Source: Phenylobacterium haematophilum
GTDB taxonomy: Bacteria; Pseudomonadota; Alphaproteobacteria; Caulobacterales; Caulobacteraceae
Reading direction: 5' to 3'
Assembly (NCBI RefSeq): GCF_014196295.1
Contig: NZ_JACIDK010000003.1
Coordinates: 1 to 64,000 of the forward strand
DNA: 64,000 bases
The translations under genes were made by a program, and so were the position numbers. Of this stretch, positions 24,815-32,758 are shown in pieces. The notes under the pieces were generated by a model that did not search any database, was not told the DNA's origin, and saw only the letters and a program-made list of their open reading frames with translations. Numbering within the stretch: the first letter of the stretch is position 1; each line of letters begins with the position of its first letter.

Positions 24815-25480
24815 CTAAATCGAGGCGATAGGGATCAGGATCGCCAGCAGGCAGACGATCGCCGTCACGGTTGAGCCCGCGGCCCAGATGGCGCCCTTTG
24901 CGAGACCGACGGCCAGCTTCGCGGAGAACCAGCGCGATTGCGCGAAGAGAAACCAGGCGGCGCCAATCACCATCACGGCGATCCCCAGCGTGTTGGACAA
25001 CTGGTCATGCGCGAATATGAATAGCCCGGAATTCAGGATCAGCGCGCAGGGCGCGGCCAGATAGCACTGGGCGTAGAACGGCGCGCGCAGAGCATCACGC
25101 GAGAGAGCTTCGCGGCGGGCCCTGAGCATCATGATCGCAGCGACGAGCGGCAGCAGGCTAAAGACCAAGGCGCGAGTAAGCGCCTGGTTCTCGGGCGTAC
25201 TGTTCATGGCCTTCACCACTTCCGACGTGGTGTCCGGCGCCGAATGGGTGGCGGAACTGATCGCATTCAGCAGCACGACGGTGAGCAGCAGCAGCAGCGG
25301 CGGCGAAAGCGCTCGGTCGTAGCGCCCCTCGCCCTCATCGGACTGTTCGGCGTCCGAATAGGCCATCCAGGTCATCGGGCGGGTGACGACCCGCCAGAGG
25401 GTAAGCGGATAGAAGGCCAGCCACGAGGTGGCCTCGAAGATGAAATCCTCGAAGCTCCGCAGGATCTTCATGAAGTCCAT
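24815..25480 (-). CDS. Polytopic membrane protein, unknown function
   Basis: 221 residues with about five hydrophobic helices: one near 58-75 (PPLLLLLTVVLLNAI), then around 105-125, 140-160, 165-182 and 195-218. The N-terminus is soluble and aromatic (FEDFIFEATSWLAFYPLTLWRVV). The layout recalls Yip1/DUF-type permease-like proteins, but I cannot assign a family. Convergent with the phosphatase, two bases apart. Confidence 0.65.
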   Translation of the reverse strand: MDFMKILRSFEDFIFEATSWLAFYPLTLWRVVTRPMTWMAYSDAEQSDEGEGRYDRALSPPLLLLLTVVLLNAISSATHSAPDTTSEVVKAMNSTPENQALTRALVFSLLPLVAAIMMLRARREALSRDALRAPFYAQCYLAAPCALILNSGLFIFAHDQLSNTLGIAVMVIGAAWFLFAQSRWFSAKLAVGLAKGAIWAAGSTVTAIVCLLAILIPIASI

Positions 25481-25594
25481 GGACGGCTCCAGGGTGATGC
25501 GGCGATCACGAGCGGCGAAGGTTATCGACAGCCTTGATCGGCCTCAATGCGGCGCCTTTGCCTGGGCCGAAGTCTCGCCGCAATGGAGCTGGTC

Positions 25595-25957
25595 ATGATG
25601 GACATCAAGATCGACGAGACCGCGGGCTACATCGAGTTGACCGTCGACGGGGCGATCGACAAAGCGGGTTACGAGGCCGCGGTGGCGGCCATCGAGGCGC
25701 TGCTGAAGACCCATAAGAAGATCAATGCGGTCGAGGTGGTGCGCAGCTTTGCGGGCATGGAGCCGAGCCTCTGGTGGCGCGACCTGAACTACAGCTTCTC
25801 GCGGCTGGATTCGTTCGGCCGCTGTGCGGTGGTGACCGACAACGGCTGGATGGGGCCGATGGCGCGGTTCTTCGCGGCCTTCCTTTCGGTGCAGGTGCGG
25901 ACTTTCGACTTGAAGGACCTGGAGACCGCGCGGGCCTGGGCCAAGGACGGCGTCTAA
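25595..25957 (+). CDS. STAS/SpoIIAA-like protein
   Basis: About 120 residues from ATG 25595, six bases after GGAG; an upstream ATG at 25583 is possible. The alternating beta-alpha pattern fits the SpoIIAA-like (STAS superfamily) fold: DIKIDETAGYIELTVDGAIDK, AVAAIEALLK, INAVEVVRSFAGMEPSLWW and VRTFDLKDLETARAW. SpoIIAA-like proteins in proteobacteria have lipid- or partner-binding roles rather than the anti-sigma antagonist function, and no anti-sigma factor is nearby. It is convergent with the LytTR gene with a 4-bp overlap. Confidence 0.7.
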   Translation: MMDIKIDETAGYIELTVDGAIDKAGYEAAVAAIEALLKTHKKINAVEVVRSFAGMEPSLWWRDLNYSFSRLDSFGRCAVVTDNGWMGPMARFFAAFLSVQVRTFDLKDLETARAWAKDGV

Positions 25958-26754
25958 CCGCGCAGGCGGGCCAGGGCCTCGGGGAAGCGGCGCGAGAGCG
26001 GCGCCTCCAGATCGCCGAGGCGAACGGCGTAGTCGCCGGACTTCTCGGGGCGCAGTTCGGTGACGCGGGCGGCGTTGACCAGCCAGGAGCGGTGGGTGCG
26101 CACGAAGCCGAGCGGCGCGAGCTGCGCCTCGATCGCGGTCAGCGAGGCGCGCATCAGCGGCTTTCGACCGTCGGTCAGGATGAACTCGACATAATTGCCG
26201 GCCGAGGTGGCGGCGAGAATCTCGGCCAGCGGCGTGCGAAGGATCCGCGCCCCATCGCGGATGTCGAAGGTGGCGGGCGTGCTGACGGCCGCGGCCGGCT
26301 TGGCGCCGTAGAGCCGGATCATCGCCCATAGCGCGGCCATTCCCAGCAGATAGCCGAACGCATCTTTGCGCAGCTCGTAGACGAAGCGATCGGCCAGATC
26401 GAACCGGAACGGCAGATCCAGCGCCTGGAAGGCGGCCATCCGGAGCAACATGAAGCCGGTGACGTGGGCGGTCGTAAAGGCCAGGAGCCCGGCGGACTGC
26501 ACGGCGACCATCCGCCAGACCGGGCGGCTGCCGGGCGGGGCGAGGCGGAAGGCGGCGAAGGCGATCCACAGGAAGGCGAGGGCAGACACCGCGCTGGTGC
26601 TCTCTTCCAGGACCGGCATGACGGGCGGGGCCTCGGGGCGGTCGCGGAACGCCGTGAACATGTTGACGACGTTGAGCGTGACGATCGCCGCGCCGATCAG
26701 GGCGTAGGCCCGCCAGTAGATCGAGCGTGTCCCGGATGCATCCTCGCTGGTCAC
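25954..26754 (-). CDS. Membrane-anchored LytTR DNA-binding regulator
   Basis: About 266 residues from a GTG at 26754; a TTG at 26829 would add 25 low-complexity residues. The N-terminal half has four hydrophobic helices (YALIGAAIVTLNVV, SALAFLWIAFAAF, VAVQSAGLLAFTTAHV, AFGYLLGMAALWAM). The C-terminal 95 residues are a LytTR domain (IRDGARILRTPLAEILAATSAGNYVEFIL, then GFVRTHRSWLVN and LSRRFPEAL). It is a one-component membrane regulator that would bind DNA while anchored. The signal is unknown and target sites may lie in its own spacer. Confidence 0.8.
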   Translation of the reverse strand: MTSEDASGTRSIYWRAYALIGAAIVTLNVVNMFTAFRDRPEAPPVMPVLEESTSAVSALAFLWIAFAAFRLAPPGSRPVWRMVAVQSAGLLAFTTAHVTGFMLLRMAAFQALDLPFRFDLADRFVYELRKDAFGYLLGMAALWAMIRLYGAKPAAAVSTPATFDIRDGARILRTPLAEILAATSAGNYVEFILTDGRKPLMRASLTAIEAQLAPLGFVRTHRSWLVNAARVTELRPEKSGDYAVRLGDLEAPLSRRFPEALARLRG

Positions 26755-26956
26755 GGATCGCTCGCCGCCGGTTCCTGCACGGGCCCTCGCGCCCGGGCGG
26801 ACTTTCACCGCTTCGGGCCTCTCGGCCAAGCCCCGCCAAAGGCCGCGCCGGCGCGAGCAGGTTCTCAGTAGCCGCGCGGAGATTGCGAAGTCGTTCGCCG
26901 CAGGACAATGATGCGCGCGCCAAGCTCGGACTTGGCGGCTTTGGGAGCAATCTCAC

Positions 26957-27631
26957 GTGACCAATATTCGCCGACGCTTCGTGCGCGCAGCCTTGATCGT
27001 GCTGACGCCCATGCTGATCGCAGGCTGCGGGATCAACACCATCCCCACCAAGGACGAGAAGGCCAAGGCGGCCTGGGCCGAGGTGCAGAACCAGTACCAG
27101 CGCCGGGCCGATCTGATTCCGAACCTGGTCGAGACTGTGAAGGGCTATGCGACCCAGGAGCGCGAAGTGCTGACTCAGGTCACCGAGGCGCGCGCTTCTG
27201 CCACCCAGGTCAAGGTCGACGCCTCCACCATCACCGATCCCGTGCAGTTCCAGAAGTTCGCCCAGGCTCAGGACCAGCTGTCGGGCGTTCTCGGCCGGCT
27301 GATGATGATCCAGGAACGCTATCCGGACCTGAAGTCGAACCAGAACTTCATGGCGCTGCAGAGCCAGCTTGAAGGCACCGAGAACCGCATCGCCATCGCG
27401 CGGCGCGACTACAACGCCGCGGTGCAGGACTACAACACCGAGATCCGCACCTTCCCGGGCGCCCTGTGGGCCGGGACCGTGCACCGCTGGGCCAAACCGA
27501 TGCAGACCTTCGCCGCCAGTGCAGCCGCGCAGACCGCGCCGAGCGTGAACTTCGGCGGCTCCGCGCCGGCCGCGCCGCCGGTCAACATGGCGCCGGCGAC
27601 CCCGGCCCCGGCTCCGGCTCCCGCCCAATGA
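26957..27631 (+). CDS. LemA family lipoprotein
   Basis: 224 residues from a GTG start, GGGAG upstream. A lipoprotein signal ends in LIAGC (Cys about 24), followed by the LemA core AWAEVQNQYQRRADLIPNLVETVKGY, ATQVKVDAS and NRIAIARRDYNAAVQDYN, a long helical bundle; the C-terminal Pro/Ala tail is low complexity. LemA proteins associate with TPM-domain (YgcG-like) membrane proteins, and both are encoded directly downstream with ATGA coupling. Function is poorly defined; roles in envelope stress have been suggested for homologues. Confidence 0.92.
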   Translation: MTNIRRRFVRAALIVLTPMLIAGCGINTIPTKDEKAKAAWAEVQNQYQRRADLIPNLVETVKGYATQEREVLTQVTEARASATQVKVDASTITDPVQFQKFAQAQDQLSGVLGRLMMIQERYPDLKSNQNFMALQSQLEGTENRIAIARRDYNAAVQDYNTEIRTFPGALWAGTVHRWAKPMQTFAASAAAQTAPSVNFGGSAPAAPPVNMAPATPAPAPAPAQ

Positions 27632-28413
27632 CGATGCATACGGGACCGTGGGGCGCGCTGCGCCTTGCGGTCCTGGTCCTGTTCGTCTGGGTCGGCGCGG
27701 CGACCGCGGCGGCGCCCACCTTTCCCCCCCTGACCGGACGAGTGGTCGACGACGCTGACATCCTGTCGCCGGAGACCGAGGCGAAGCTGACCACCGAGCT
27801 TGCCGATCTTGAAGCCCAGACCGGCCGCCAACTGGTGGTCGCGACACTGCCTGACCTGCAGGGCTACGAGATCGAGGACTACGGCTACCAGCTGCTGCGC
27901 ACCTGGGGCATCGGCAGCAAGGAGCGCAACGACGGGGCGATCCTGATCGTCGCGCCCAGCGAGAGGAAGGTGCGCATCGAGGTCGGCTACGGCCTGGAGC
28001 CGGTTCTGACCGACGCGCTGTCCAGCCTGATCATCAACCAGCGGATCATCCCCGCCTTCAAGGCGGGTCAGCTCGAGCAAGGGGTCGTCGATGGGACCGC
28101 GGCCATCGTCCAGCAGCTGTCGCTGCCCGAGGACCAGGCGGCTGCGGCGGTCGCCGAGGCGCAGAAGCAGCCTGCTGAGGGCAAGGGCGGGATCAGCTTC
28201 GGGACGATCGTCGTCATCCTCGTCATCTTCTGGCTGCTCAAGGGCGTGTTCGGCGGCCGGCGGCGCGGAAGCCTGTGGTGGTTGCCGCTGATCCTCAGCA
28301 GCGGCGGCGGGGGCGGCGGCCGCGGCGGCTGGAGCGGCGGCGGCTTTGGCGGAGGCGGCTTCAGCGGCGGCGGCGGATCCGGCGGCGGCGGCGGGGCCTC
28401 GGGGAGTTGGTAG
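27628..28413 (+). CDS. TPM domain protein with Gly-rich C-terminus (YgcG-like)
   Basis: 261 residues from ATG 27628, overlapping the lemA stop. Signal peptide (LVLFVWVGAATAAA), then a periplasmic TPM/phosphatase-like domain beginning LTGRVVDDADILSP and including RQLVVATLPDLQGY, NDGAILIVAP and VGYGLEPVLTDALS; one transmembrane helix near 190-212 (FGTIVVILVIFWLLKGVF); and a C-terminal tail made almost only of Gly and Ser. The order matches YgcG/TPM proteins that accompany LemA. Confidence 0.92.
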   Translation: MTMHTGPWGALRLAVLVLFVWVGAATAAAPTFPPLTGRVVDDADILSPETEAKLTTELADLEAQTGRQLVVATLPDLQGYEIEDYGYQLLRTWGIGSKERNDGAILIVAPSERKVRIEVGYGLEPVLTDALSSLIINQRIIPAFKAGQLEQGVVDGTAAIVQQLSLPEDQAAAAVAEAQKQPAEGKGGISFGTIVVILVIFWLLKGVFGGRRRGSLWWLPLILSSGGGGGGRGGWSGGGFGGGGFSGGGGSGGGGGASGSW

Positions 28414-28415
28414 GA

Positions 28416-29108
28416 ATGTTGACCGAAGCCGACCGCGTTCGGATCGAGGCGGCCGTAAAGGCGGCCGAGGCCGGCACCACAGGCGAGATCTATTGCGTGG
28501 TGGCGCCTGAGTCCTCGGAGTACCTGGAGGCGCCGATCGCCTGGGGCGCGATCGCCGCCCTGGCCGCGCCGGCGGTGTTGCTGGCGGCTGGCGTGCACGT
28601 CACCGCGCCGGACGAGATCGGCGGCGGCTGGTCGGCGGCCCAGATGAGTTCGGCGGCCGAGGCTGCGGCGCGGACCGCGCTGAGCGGGGCGATCCTGTTA
28701 CAGTGCGCGCTGTTCGTGGCGGTGACGATCCTCGTGGCGATCCCGGCCGTCCGCCACGTCATGACGCCTCGGGGCCTGAAGCGCGAGCGCGTGCGCCGGC
28801 GCGCCCTGGAGCAGTTCCTGGCCAAGAACCTGCAGGCCACGCGCGAGCGGACCGGGGTGTTGATCTACGTCTCTGCCCGCGAGCACATGGCCGAGCTGAT
28901 TGCTGACGAGGGCATCGCCGCCAAGGTGTCGGCCGGCGCGTGGGACGAGGCGATGGCGCGGTTGATGGCGGGCTTCAAGGCCGGCCGCCCGGCCGACGGC
29001 TTCGAGGAGGCGATCGGCCTCTGCGGTGCGATCCTGGCCGAACACTTCCCACCGCGCGAGGACGACAATCCCAACGAGCTGTCGGACTCAGTGGTCGTGC
29101 TCGGCTAG
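28416..29108 (+). CDS. Second TPM-domain membrane protein
   Basis: 230 residues from ATG 28416, two bases after the upstream stop. Split TPM domain: EADRVRIEAAVKAAEAGTTG at the start, two transmembrane helices in the middle (around 45-65 and 95-115), then ERTGVLIYVSAREHMAELIADEGI and a C-terminal AIGLCGAILAEHFPP. This matches the companion TPM protein found in three-gene LemA/TPM/TPM operons. The distance to lemA and coupling support one complex. The end overlaps the convergent antiporter by 4 bp. Confidence 0.88.
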   Translation: MLTEADRVRIEAAVKAAEAGTTGEIYCVVAPESSEYLEAPIAWGAIAALAAPAVLLAAGVHVTAPDEIGGGWSAAQMSSAAEAAARTALSGAILLQCALFVAVTILVAIPAVRHVMTPRGLKRERVRRRALEQFLAKNLQATRERTGVLIYVSAREHMAELIADEGIAAKVSAGAWDEAMARLMAGFKAGRPADGFEEAIGLCGAILAEHFPPREDDNPNELSDSVVVLG

Positions 29109-30733
29109 CCGTAGCGCGCCTCCAGGAGGTCGATCTCGCGCACCAGCTTGCGAGCGCTCTCGTCGTCGAGCCGTCGGGCGCGGGCCAGCTTGAAGATCGC
29201 GTCGCGTTCGGCGCGTAGCCCGGCCAGGCGCAGCTGGCGCTCGATCAGGTCCATGCGGCGATTGATCTCCAGGGCCTCGGGCTCCTGGCGGCGGCTGTCG
29301 ATCCGCTGGCGGTAGAGCTCCATGATCCGCCCTGACGCGTCGATGTAGAGATCGGCGTCGGCGCGGCCCTCGGCCATGCCGTGCTGGGCCTGCTCGATGG
29401 CGGTGATTGCGGCCTGGGCGGCCTCGACGCGGGCGTTGTCGATCTCGTTCTGGTGCGAGGGCTCGGGCGGAAGCTCAAGGTTCTTCAACAGCCGCGGCAG
29501 CACGATGCTGGCCAGCACCAGCGAGACGATGATCACTCCGGCGGCCAGGAAGATGGCCAGGTTACGGGCCGGGAACGGTGTGCCGTCGGCCAGGGCGAAG
29601 GGCAGGGTCAGGACGCCGGCCAGGGTGATCGCCCCGCGCACGCCCGCGACCGACGTCGCCGCGATCAGCCGCCAGCTCACGGGCGGGGGCGGCTGGCCGC
29701 GCCGCATGGCGCGGGCGATGTTCCATTTCAGTGAGAACCAAGCCCAGACGAACCGCAGGACGGCGAGGGCGGCGGTGATCGCCAGCACGTAGACGATCAG
29801 CCACCATGGCTCGTGGTGGCCGGTGACGCGGACGGTCTCGGCGGCGCGGGCCATGATCGAGGGCATCTGTTCGCCCAACAGCACGAAGATCACGCCGTTG
29901 AGGGCGAACTGGACGGTGTCCCAGACCGCCGCGCGCCGCACCCGCGTGACCGCCAGCGCCCGGCCGGTCTGTTCCGTGAAACTCATGGTCACGCCGGCGG
30001 CGACCGCCGCCAGAATGCCCGAACAATGGAAGTGCTCGGCCAGCAGGTACGCGCCGAACGGGATCAGCAGGCTGACGAGGATCTGGACGCTGGTGTCTTC
30101 GCCCAGCTTGTCGATGATCCAGTTCTTCAGCTTGGTGACGGTCCAGGTGACGCCGACGCCGATGGCCAGGCCGCCGAACGCGACCCACAGGAACGAGCCG
30201 ACCGCCTCCCGCAGCGAGAAGGCGCCGGTCACCGCCGCGGCGACCGCGAAGCGCATGCAGACCAGGCCCGAGGCGTCGTTCAGCAGCGACTCGCCCTCGA
30301 GAATGTGCATGAGCCGCTTGGGAATCGGCGCGCGCGAGGCGATGGCCGAAACCGCGATCGGGTCGGTCGGCGACAGGATGGCGGCCAGGGCGAACGCTAC
30401 GGCCAGCGGCATGGCCGGGATCAGCCAGTGGATCAGGAAACCGACGCCGACGACGGTGAACACCACCAGGCCCAGCGCCAGCTCCAGGATCACCGCCCCG
30501 TCTCTGAACAGGTCGTCCTTGGGGATGCGCCAGCCGTCGAGAAACAGCAGCGGCGGCAGGAACAGCAGGAAGAAGATCGACGGCTTCAGGTCGACCGTCG
30601 GGATGAACGACAGGGCGATGATCGCGCCGAGCCCGATCTGGACGAGCGGCAGCGGCATGCGCACGAGCCGCGCGAGCGGCGCGCTGACCACGACGGCCAG
30701 CAGCAGGACGAGGACCGTCGTGATCGAGGACAA
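29105..30733 (-). CDS. CPA1-type Na+/H+ antiporter
   Basis: 542 residues with about 12 hydrophobic helices followed by a cytosolic C-terminal helical domain (about 430-542). Diagnostic blocks are FFLLFLPPLLFLDGW, AAILSPTDPIAVSAI (the ion-binding ND/TDP region) and ILEGESLLNDASGLV. Monovalent cation:proton exchange at the inner membrane for pH and Na+ homeostasis. Length fits NhaP/NhaA-like CPA1 members. Six bases separate its start from the gloB gene upstream on the same strand. Confidence 0.93.
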   Translation of the reverse strand: MSSITTVLVLLLAVVVSAPLARLVRMPLPLVQIGLGAIIALSFIPTVDLKPSIFFLLFLPPLLFLDGWRIPKDDLFRDGAVILELALGLVVFTVVGVGFLIHWLIPAMPLAVAFALAAILSPTDPIAVSAIASRAPIPKRLMHILEGESLLNDASGLVCMRFAVAAAVTGAFSLREAVGSFLWVAFGGLAIGVGVTWTVTKLKNWIIDKLGEDTSVQILVSLLIPFGAYLLAEHFHCSGILAAVAAGVTMSFTEQTGRALAVTRVRRAAVWDTVQFALNGVIFVLLGEQMPSIMARAAETVRVTGHHEPWWLIVYVLAITAALAVLRFVWAWFSLKWNIARAMRRGQPPPPVSWRLIAATSVAGVRGAITLAGVLTLPFALADGTPFPARNLAIFLAAGVIIVSLVLASIVLPRLLKNLELPPEPSHQNEIDNARVEAAQAAITAIEQAQHGMAEGRADADLYIDASGRIMELYRQRIDSRRQEPEALEINRRMDLIERQLRLAGLRAERDAIFKLARARRLDDESARKLVREIDLLEARYG

Positions 30734-30741
30734 CGGCCGCC

Positions 30742-31506
30742 CTAGCCTTTGAAGCTGTCCTTGGCCGCCCGGACGGCGGCGAACGCCTCATGGTCGGCGG
30801 CGCCCGTCAGGCCCAGGCGCCCGGCCAGCTGAGGGGCGCGCAGGAACGGATTGGTGGCTTTTTCCACGCCGATGGTGGTCGGCACCGTCCACTCGCCGCG
30901 CTCGCGCGCGGCGAAGATGTCGCCTGTGCGGGCCTTCAGCGCGGGGTTGTCGTCGACCGACAGCGCGAAGCGGGCGTTGGAGGCTGTGTACTCGTGGGCG
31001 CAGTAGACCCTGGTGTCGTCGGGGAGCGCCGCCAGCCGCTGCAGGCTGTCCCACATCTGCTGCGGCGTGCCTTCGAACAGGCGTCCGCATCCGAGCGCGA
31101 ACAGGGTGTCGCCGACGAAGGCGACATGATCGGCGGCGTCGAAAAAGGCGACGTGGCCCAGCGTGTGGCCGCCGCTTTCGATCACCTCGAACCGGGTCTG
31201 GCCGAGCATGACCTGATCGCCGCCGGCGACGATGCGATCAGGGGCGTGGCCGATGCGCTCGACCTCGGCGGGGCCGACCACCGTGGCGCCGGTGGCGGCC
31301 TTGATCTCGGCGTTGCCGCCAGCGTGGTCGGGGTGCCAGTGGGTGTTGAGGATCAGGTCGAGCTTCCAGCCGAGGGCCGCCAGTTCGCGCAGGATGACCG
31401 AGGCCTCCGGCGTGTCGATGCAGGCGGCCAGGCCGGTGGCGTCGTCGCGAACCAGAAAGCCGTAGTTGTCCGAGAGGCAGGGAAACTGATGGACGATGAT
31501 CGACAC
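30742..31506 (-). CDS. gloB: Hydroxyacylglutathione hydrolase (glyoxalase II)
   Basis: 254 residues from GTG 31506, GGAGA upstream. Metallo-beta-lactamase fold with the glyoxalase II metal motif THWHPDHAGG, then GHTLGHVAFF, GDTLFALGCGRLFEGT, the product-side CAHEYTASNARFA and the C-terminal ATNPFLRA. It hydrolyses S-D-lactoylglutathione to D-lactate and glutathione in methylglyoxal detoxification. It is divergent from the methyltransferase at 31588, an arrangement I associate with gloB in related alphaproteobacteria. Confidence 0.95.
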   Translation of the reverse strand: MSIIVHQFPCLSDNYGFLVRDDATGLAACIDTPEASVILRELAALGWKLDLILNTHWHPDHAGGNAEIKAATGATVVGPAEVERIGHAPDRIVAGGDQVMLGQTRFEVIESGGHTLGHVAFFDAADHVAFVGDTLFALGCGRLFEGTPQQMWDSLQRLAALPDDTRVYCAHEYTASNARFALSVDDNPALKARTGDIFAARERGEWTVPTTIGVEKATNPFLRAPQLAGRLGLTGAADHEAFAAVRAAKDSFKG

Positions 31507-31587
31507 GTGTCTCTCCTGGCCTTCTTGTCGGGGTTCTTGCGATTTAGGGTCGGCAGCCGGCCAAGTCGAGCATAAGTCTTCCGGAGC

Positions 31588-32343
31588 ATGCGTCGCGACG
31601 TCCTCGAACTCCGCCAATTCTACGCCACCCGGCTCGGCCGCGCCGCGCGCGAAATGGTGTCGCGCAAGGTGCTGGAGACTTGGGACGACGCCCGCGACCT
31701 TGATGTGCTGGGCCTGGGCTACGCCACCCCGTTCCTTGGCCCGATCCGGCCGGCCGCGCGGCGGGTGGTGGCGGCGATGCCGGCCCAGCAGGGGGTCGAG
31801 CTTTGGCCGGCCGAGGGCGCGAACCTCGCCTGCCTTTCGGCCGAGGACGCCCTGCCGTTCCAGAACGCCTTCTTCGACCGCATCCTGGCCGTGCACGCCT
31901 TGGAAGAAAGCCCGGACCCCATCGCCCTGCTGCGCGAGGTCTGGCGCGTGCTTTCGCCCACCGGCCGGGTTGTGGTGGTCACGGCCGCGCGCAACGGCCT
32001 TTGGGCCAACGCCGAGCGCACGCCGTTCGGACACGGGCGGCCCTACACCCGCAGCCAGCTCGCCGACCTGCTGCGGGAAGCCGAGCTGGAGCCGACCGGC
32101 TGGACGCGCGCGCTCTACGTGCCGCCGGTGACCTGGATGGCCGGCTGGGCCGAAGGCTTCGAGCAGGCGGGCTCGCGGCTGTGGCCGGGGTTCGCCGGGC
32201 TGGTGCTGACCGAGGCGGTGAAGGAGAGCTTTGCGGTCAAGGCGCGGCCGTCTCGGGTGCGGGCGCCTGCCGTCCGACCGGGCCTTTCGCCCGTTCCGGC
32301 CAGTCGGGCGCCTGTTTCGCGGGCGCAGGAACCGCCGAAGTAG
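31588..32343 (+). CDS. Class I SAM-dependent methyltransferase, gloB-adjacent
   Basis: 251 residues with a type 11 methyltransferase fold. The SAM motif I is weak (VLGLGYATPFLG), followed by LPFQNAFFDRILAVHALEE (motif II region), SPTGRVVVVTAAR (post motif) and a C-terminal tail of about 40 Pro/Arg/Ala-rich residues. Substrate unknown; a small-molecule or lipid target is plausible. It is divergent from gloB, with an 81-base spacer, and is followed by the P-II gene. Confidence 0.82.
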   Translation: MRRDVLELRQFYATRLGRAAREMVSRKVLETWDDARDLDVLGLGYATPFLGPIRPAARRVVAAMPAQQGVELWPAEGANLACLSAEDALPFQNAFFDRILAVHALEESPDPIALLREVWRVLSPTGRVVVVTAARNGLWANAERTPFGHGRPYTRSQLADLLREAELEPTGWTRALYVPPVTWMAGWAEGFEQAGSRLWPGFAGLVLTEAVKESFAVKARPSRVRAPAVRPGLSPVPASRAPVSRAQEPPK

Positions 32344-32351
32344 ACAAGCGC

Positions 32352-32369
32352 TTGGACACGGTATCGCTT
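32352..32369 (+). promoter_or_regulatory. Possible sigma-54 promoter of the P-II gene
   Basis: TTGG-N10-GCTT fits the invariant -24 GG / -12 GC spacing of sigma-54 promoters; the remaining consensus positions (TGGCAC, TTGC) match only partly. It lies 42 bases ahead of the P-II start codon, and P-II genes are often RpoN-dependent. Confidence 0.35.
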
Positions 32370-32410
32370 GGCCCTAGCTTGGGGCGTCTGCGGAGTCTTG
32401 GAGTAGCACC

Positions 32411-32755
32411 ATGAAAATGATCGTCGCGGTCATCAAGCCGAGCCGCCTGGACGCGGTGCTGGAGGCCGTCACCGAGGCCGGGGCGTCGGGCCTGACGGTC
32501 ACCGAGGTCCGCGGCTATGGCCGTCAGCGCGGCAAGACAGAAGTCTATCGCGGGGCCGAGTACGAGGTGAAGCTGCTGCCGAAGGTGAAGCTTGAGATCG
32601 CCGTCCCCTCCGACATCGCCGAGGCGGTGATCGAGGCGGTGGCGCGCACCGCCAACACCGGTAAGATCGGTGACGGCAAGGTGTTCGTGCTGGATCTGGA
32701 GCAGGCCCTGCGCATCCGCACCGGTGATCGCGACGCGTCCGCCATCGCCGGCTGA
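32411..32755 (+). CDS. P-II family nitrogen regulatory protein
   Basis: 114 residues. Conserved core: MKMIVAVIKPSRLDAV, VTEVRGYGRQRGKTEVYRGAEY with the uridylylation Tyr51, LLPKVKLEIAVP, and the B-loop ANTGKIGDGKVFVL with a final RIRTG. It integrates 2-oxoglutarate, ATP/ADP and glutamine status and regulates glutamine synthetase, NtrB or an ammonium transporter. Neither glnA nor amtB is adjacent, so GlnB versus GlnK cannot be decided from context. A possible sigma-54 promoter lies upstream. Confidence 0.95.
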   Translation: MKMIVAVIKPSRLDAVLEAVTEAGASGLTVTEVRGYGRQRGKTEVYRGAEYEVKLLPKVKLEIAVPSDIAEAVIEAVARTANTGKIGDGKVFVLDLEQALRIRTGDRDASAIAG

Positions 32756-32758
32756 GGC

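Noticed and set aside
25544..27847. Long leftward 767-residue open frame over STAS, LytTR and LemA genes
   Set aside because: It spans three recognisable genes in other frames or strands and consists of Arg/Pro/Gly-rich shadow sequence without motifs.
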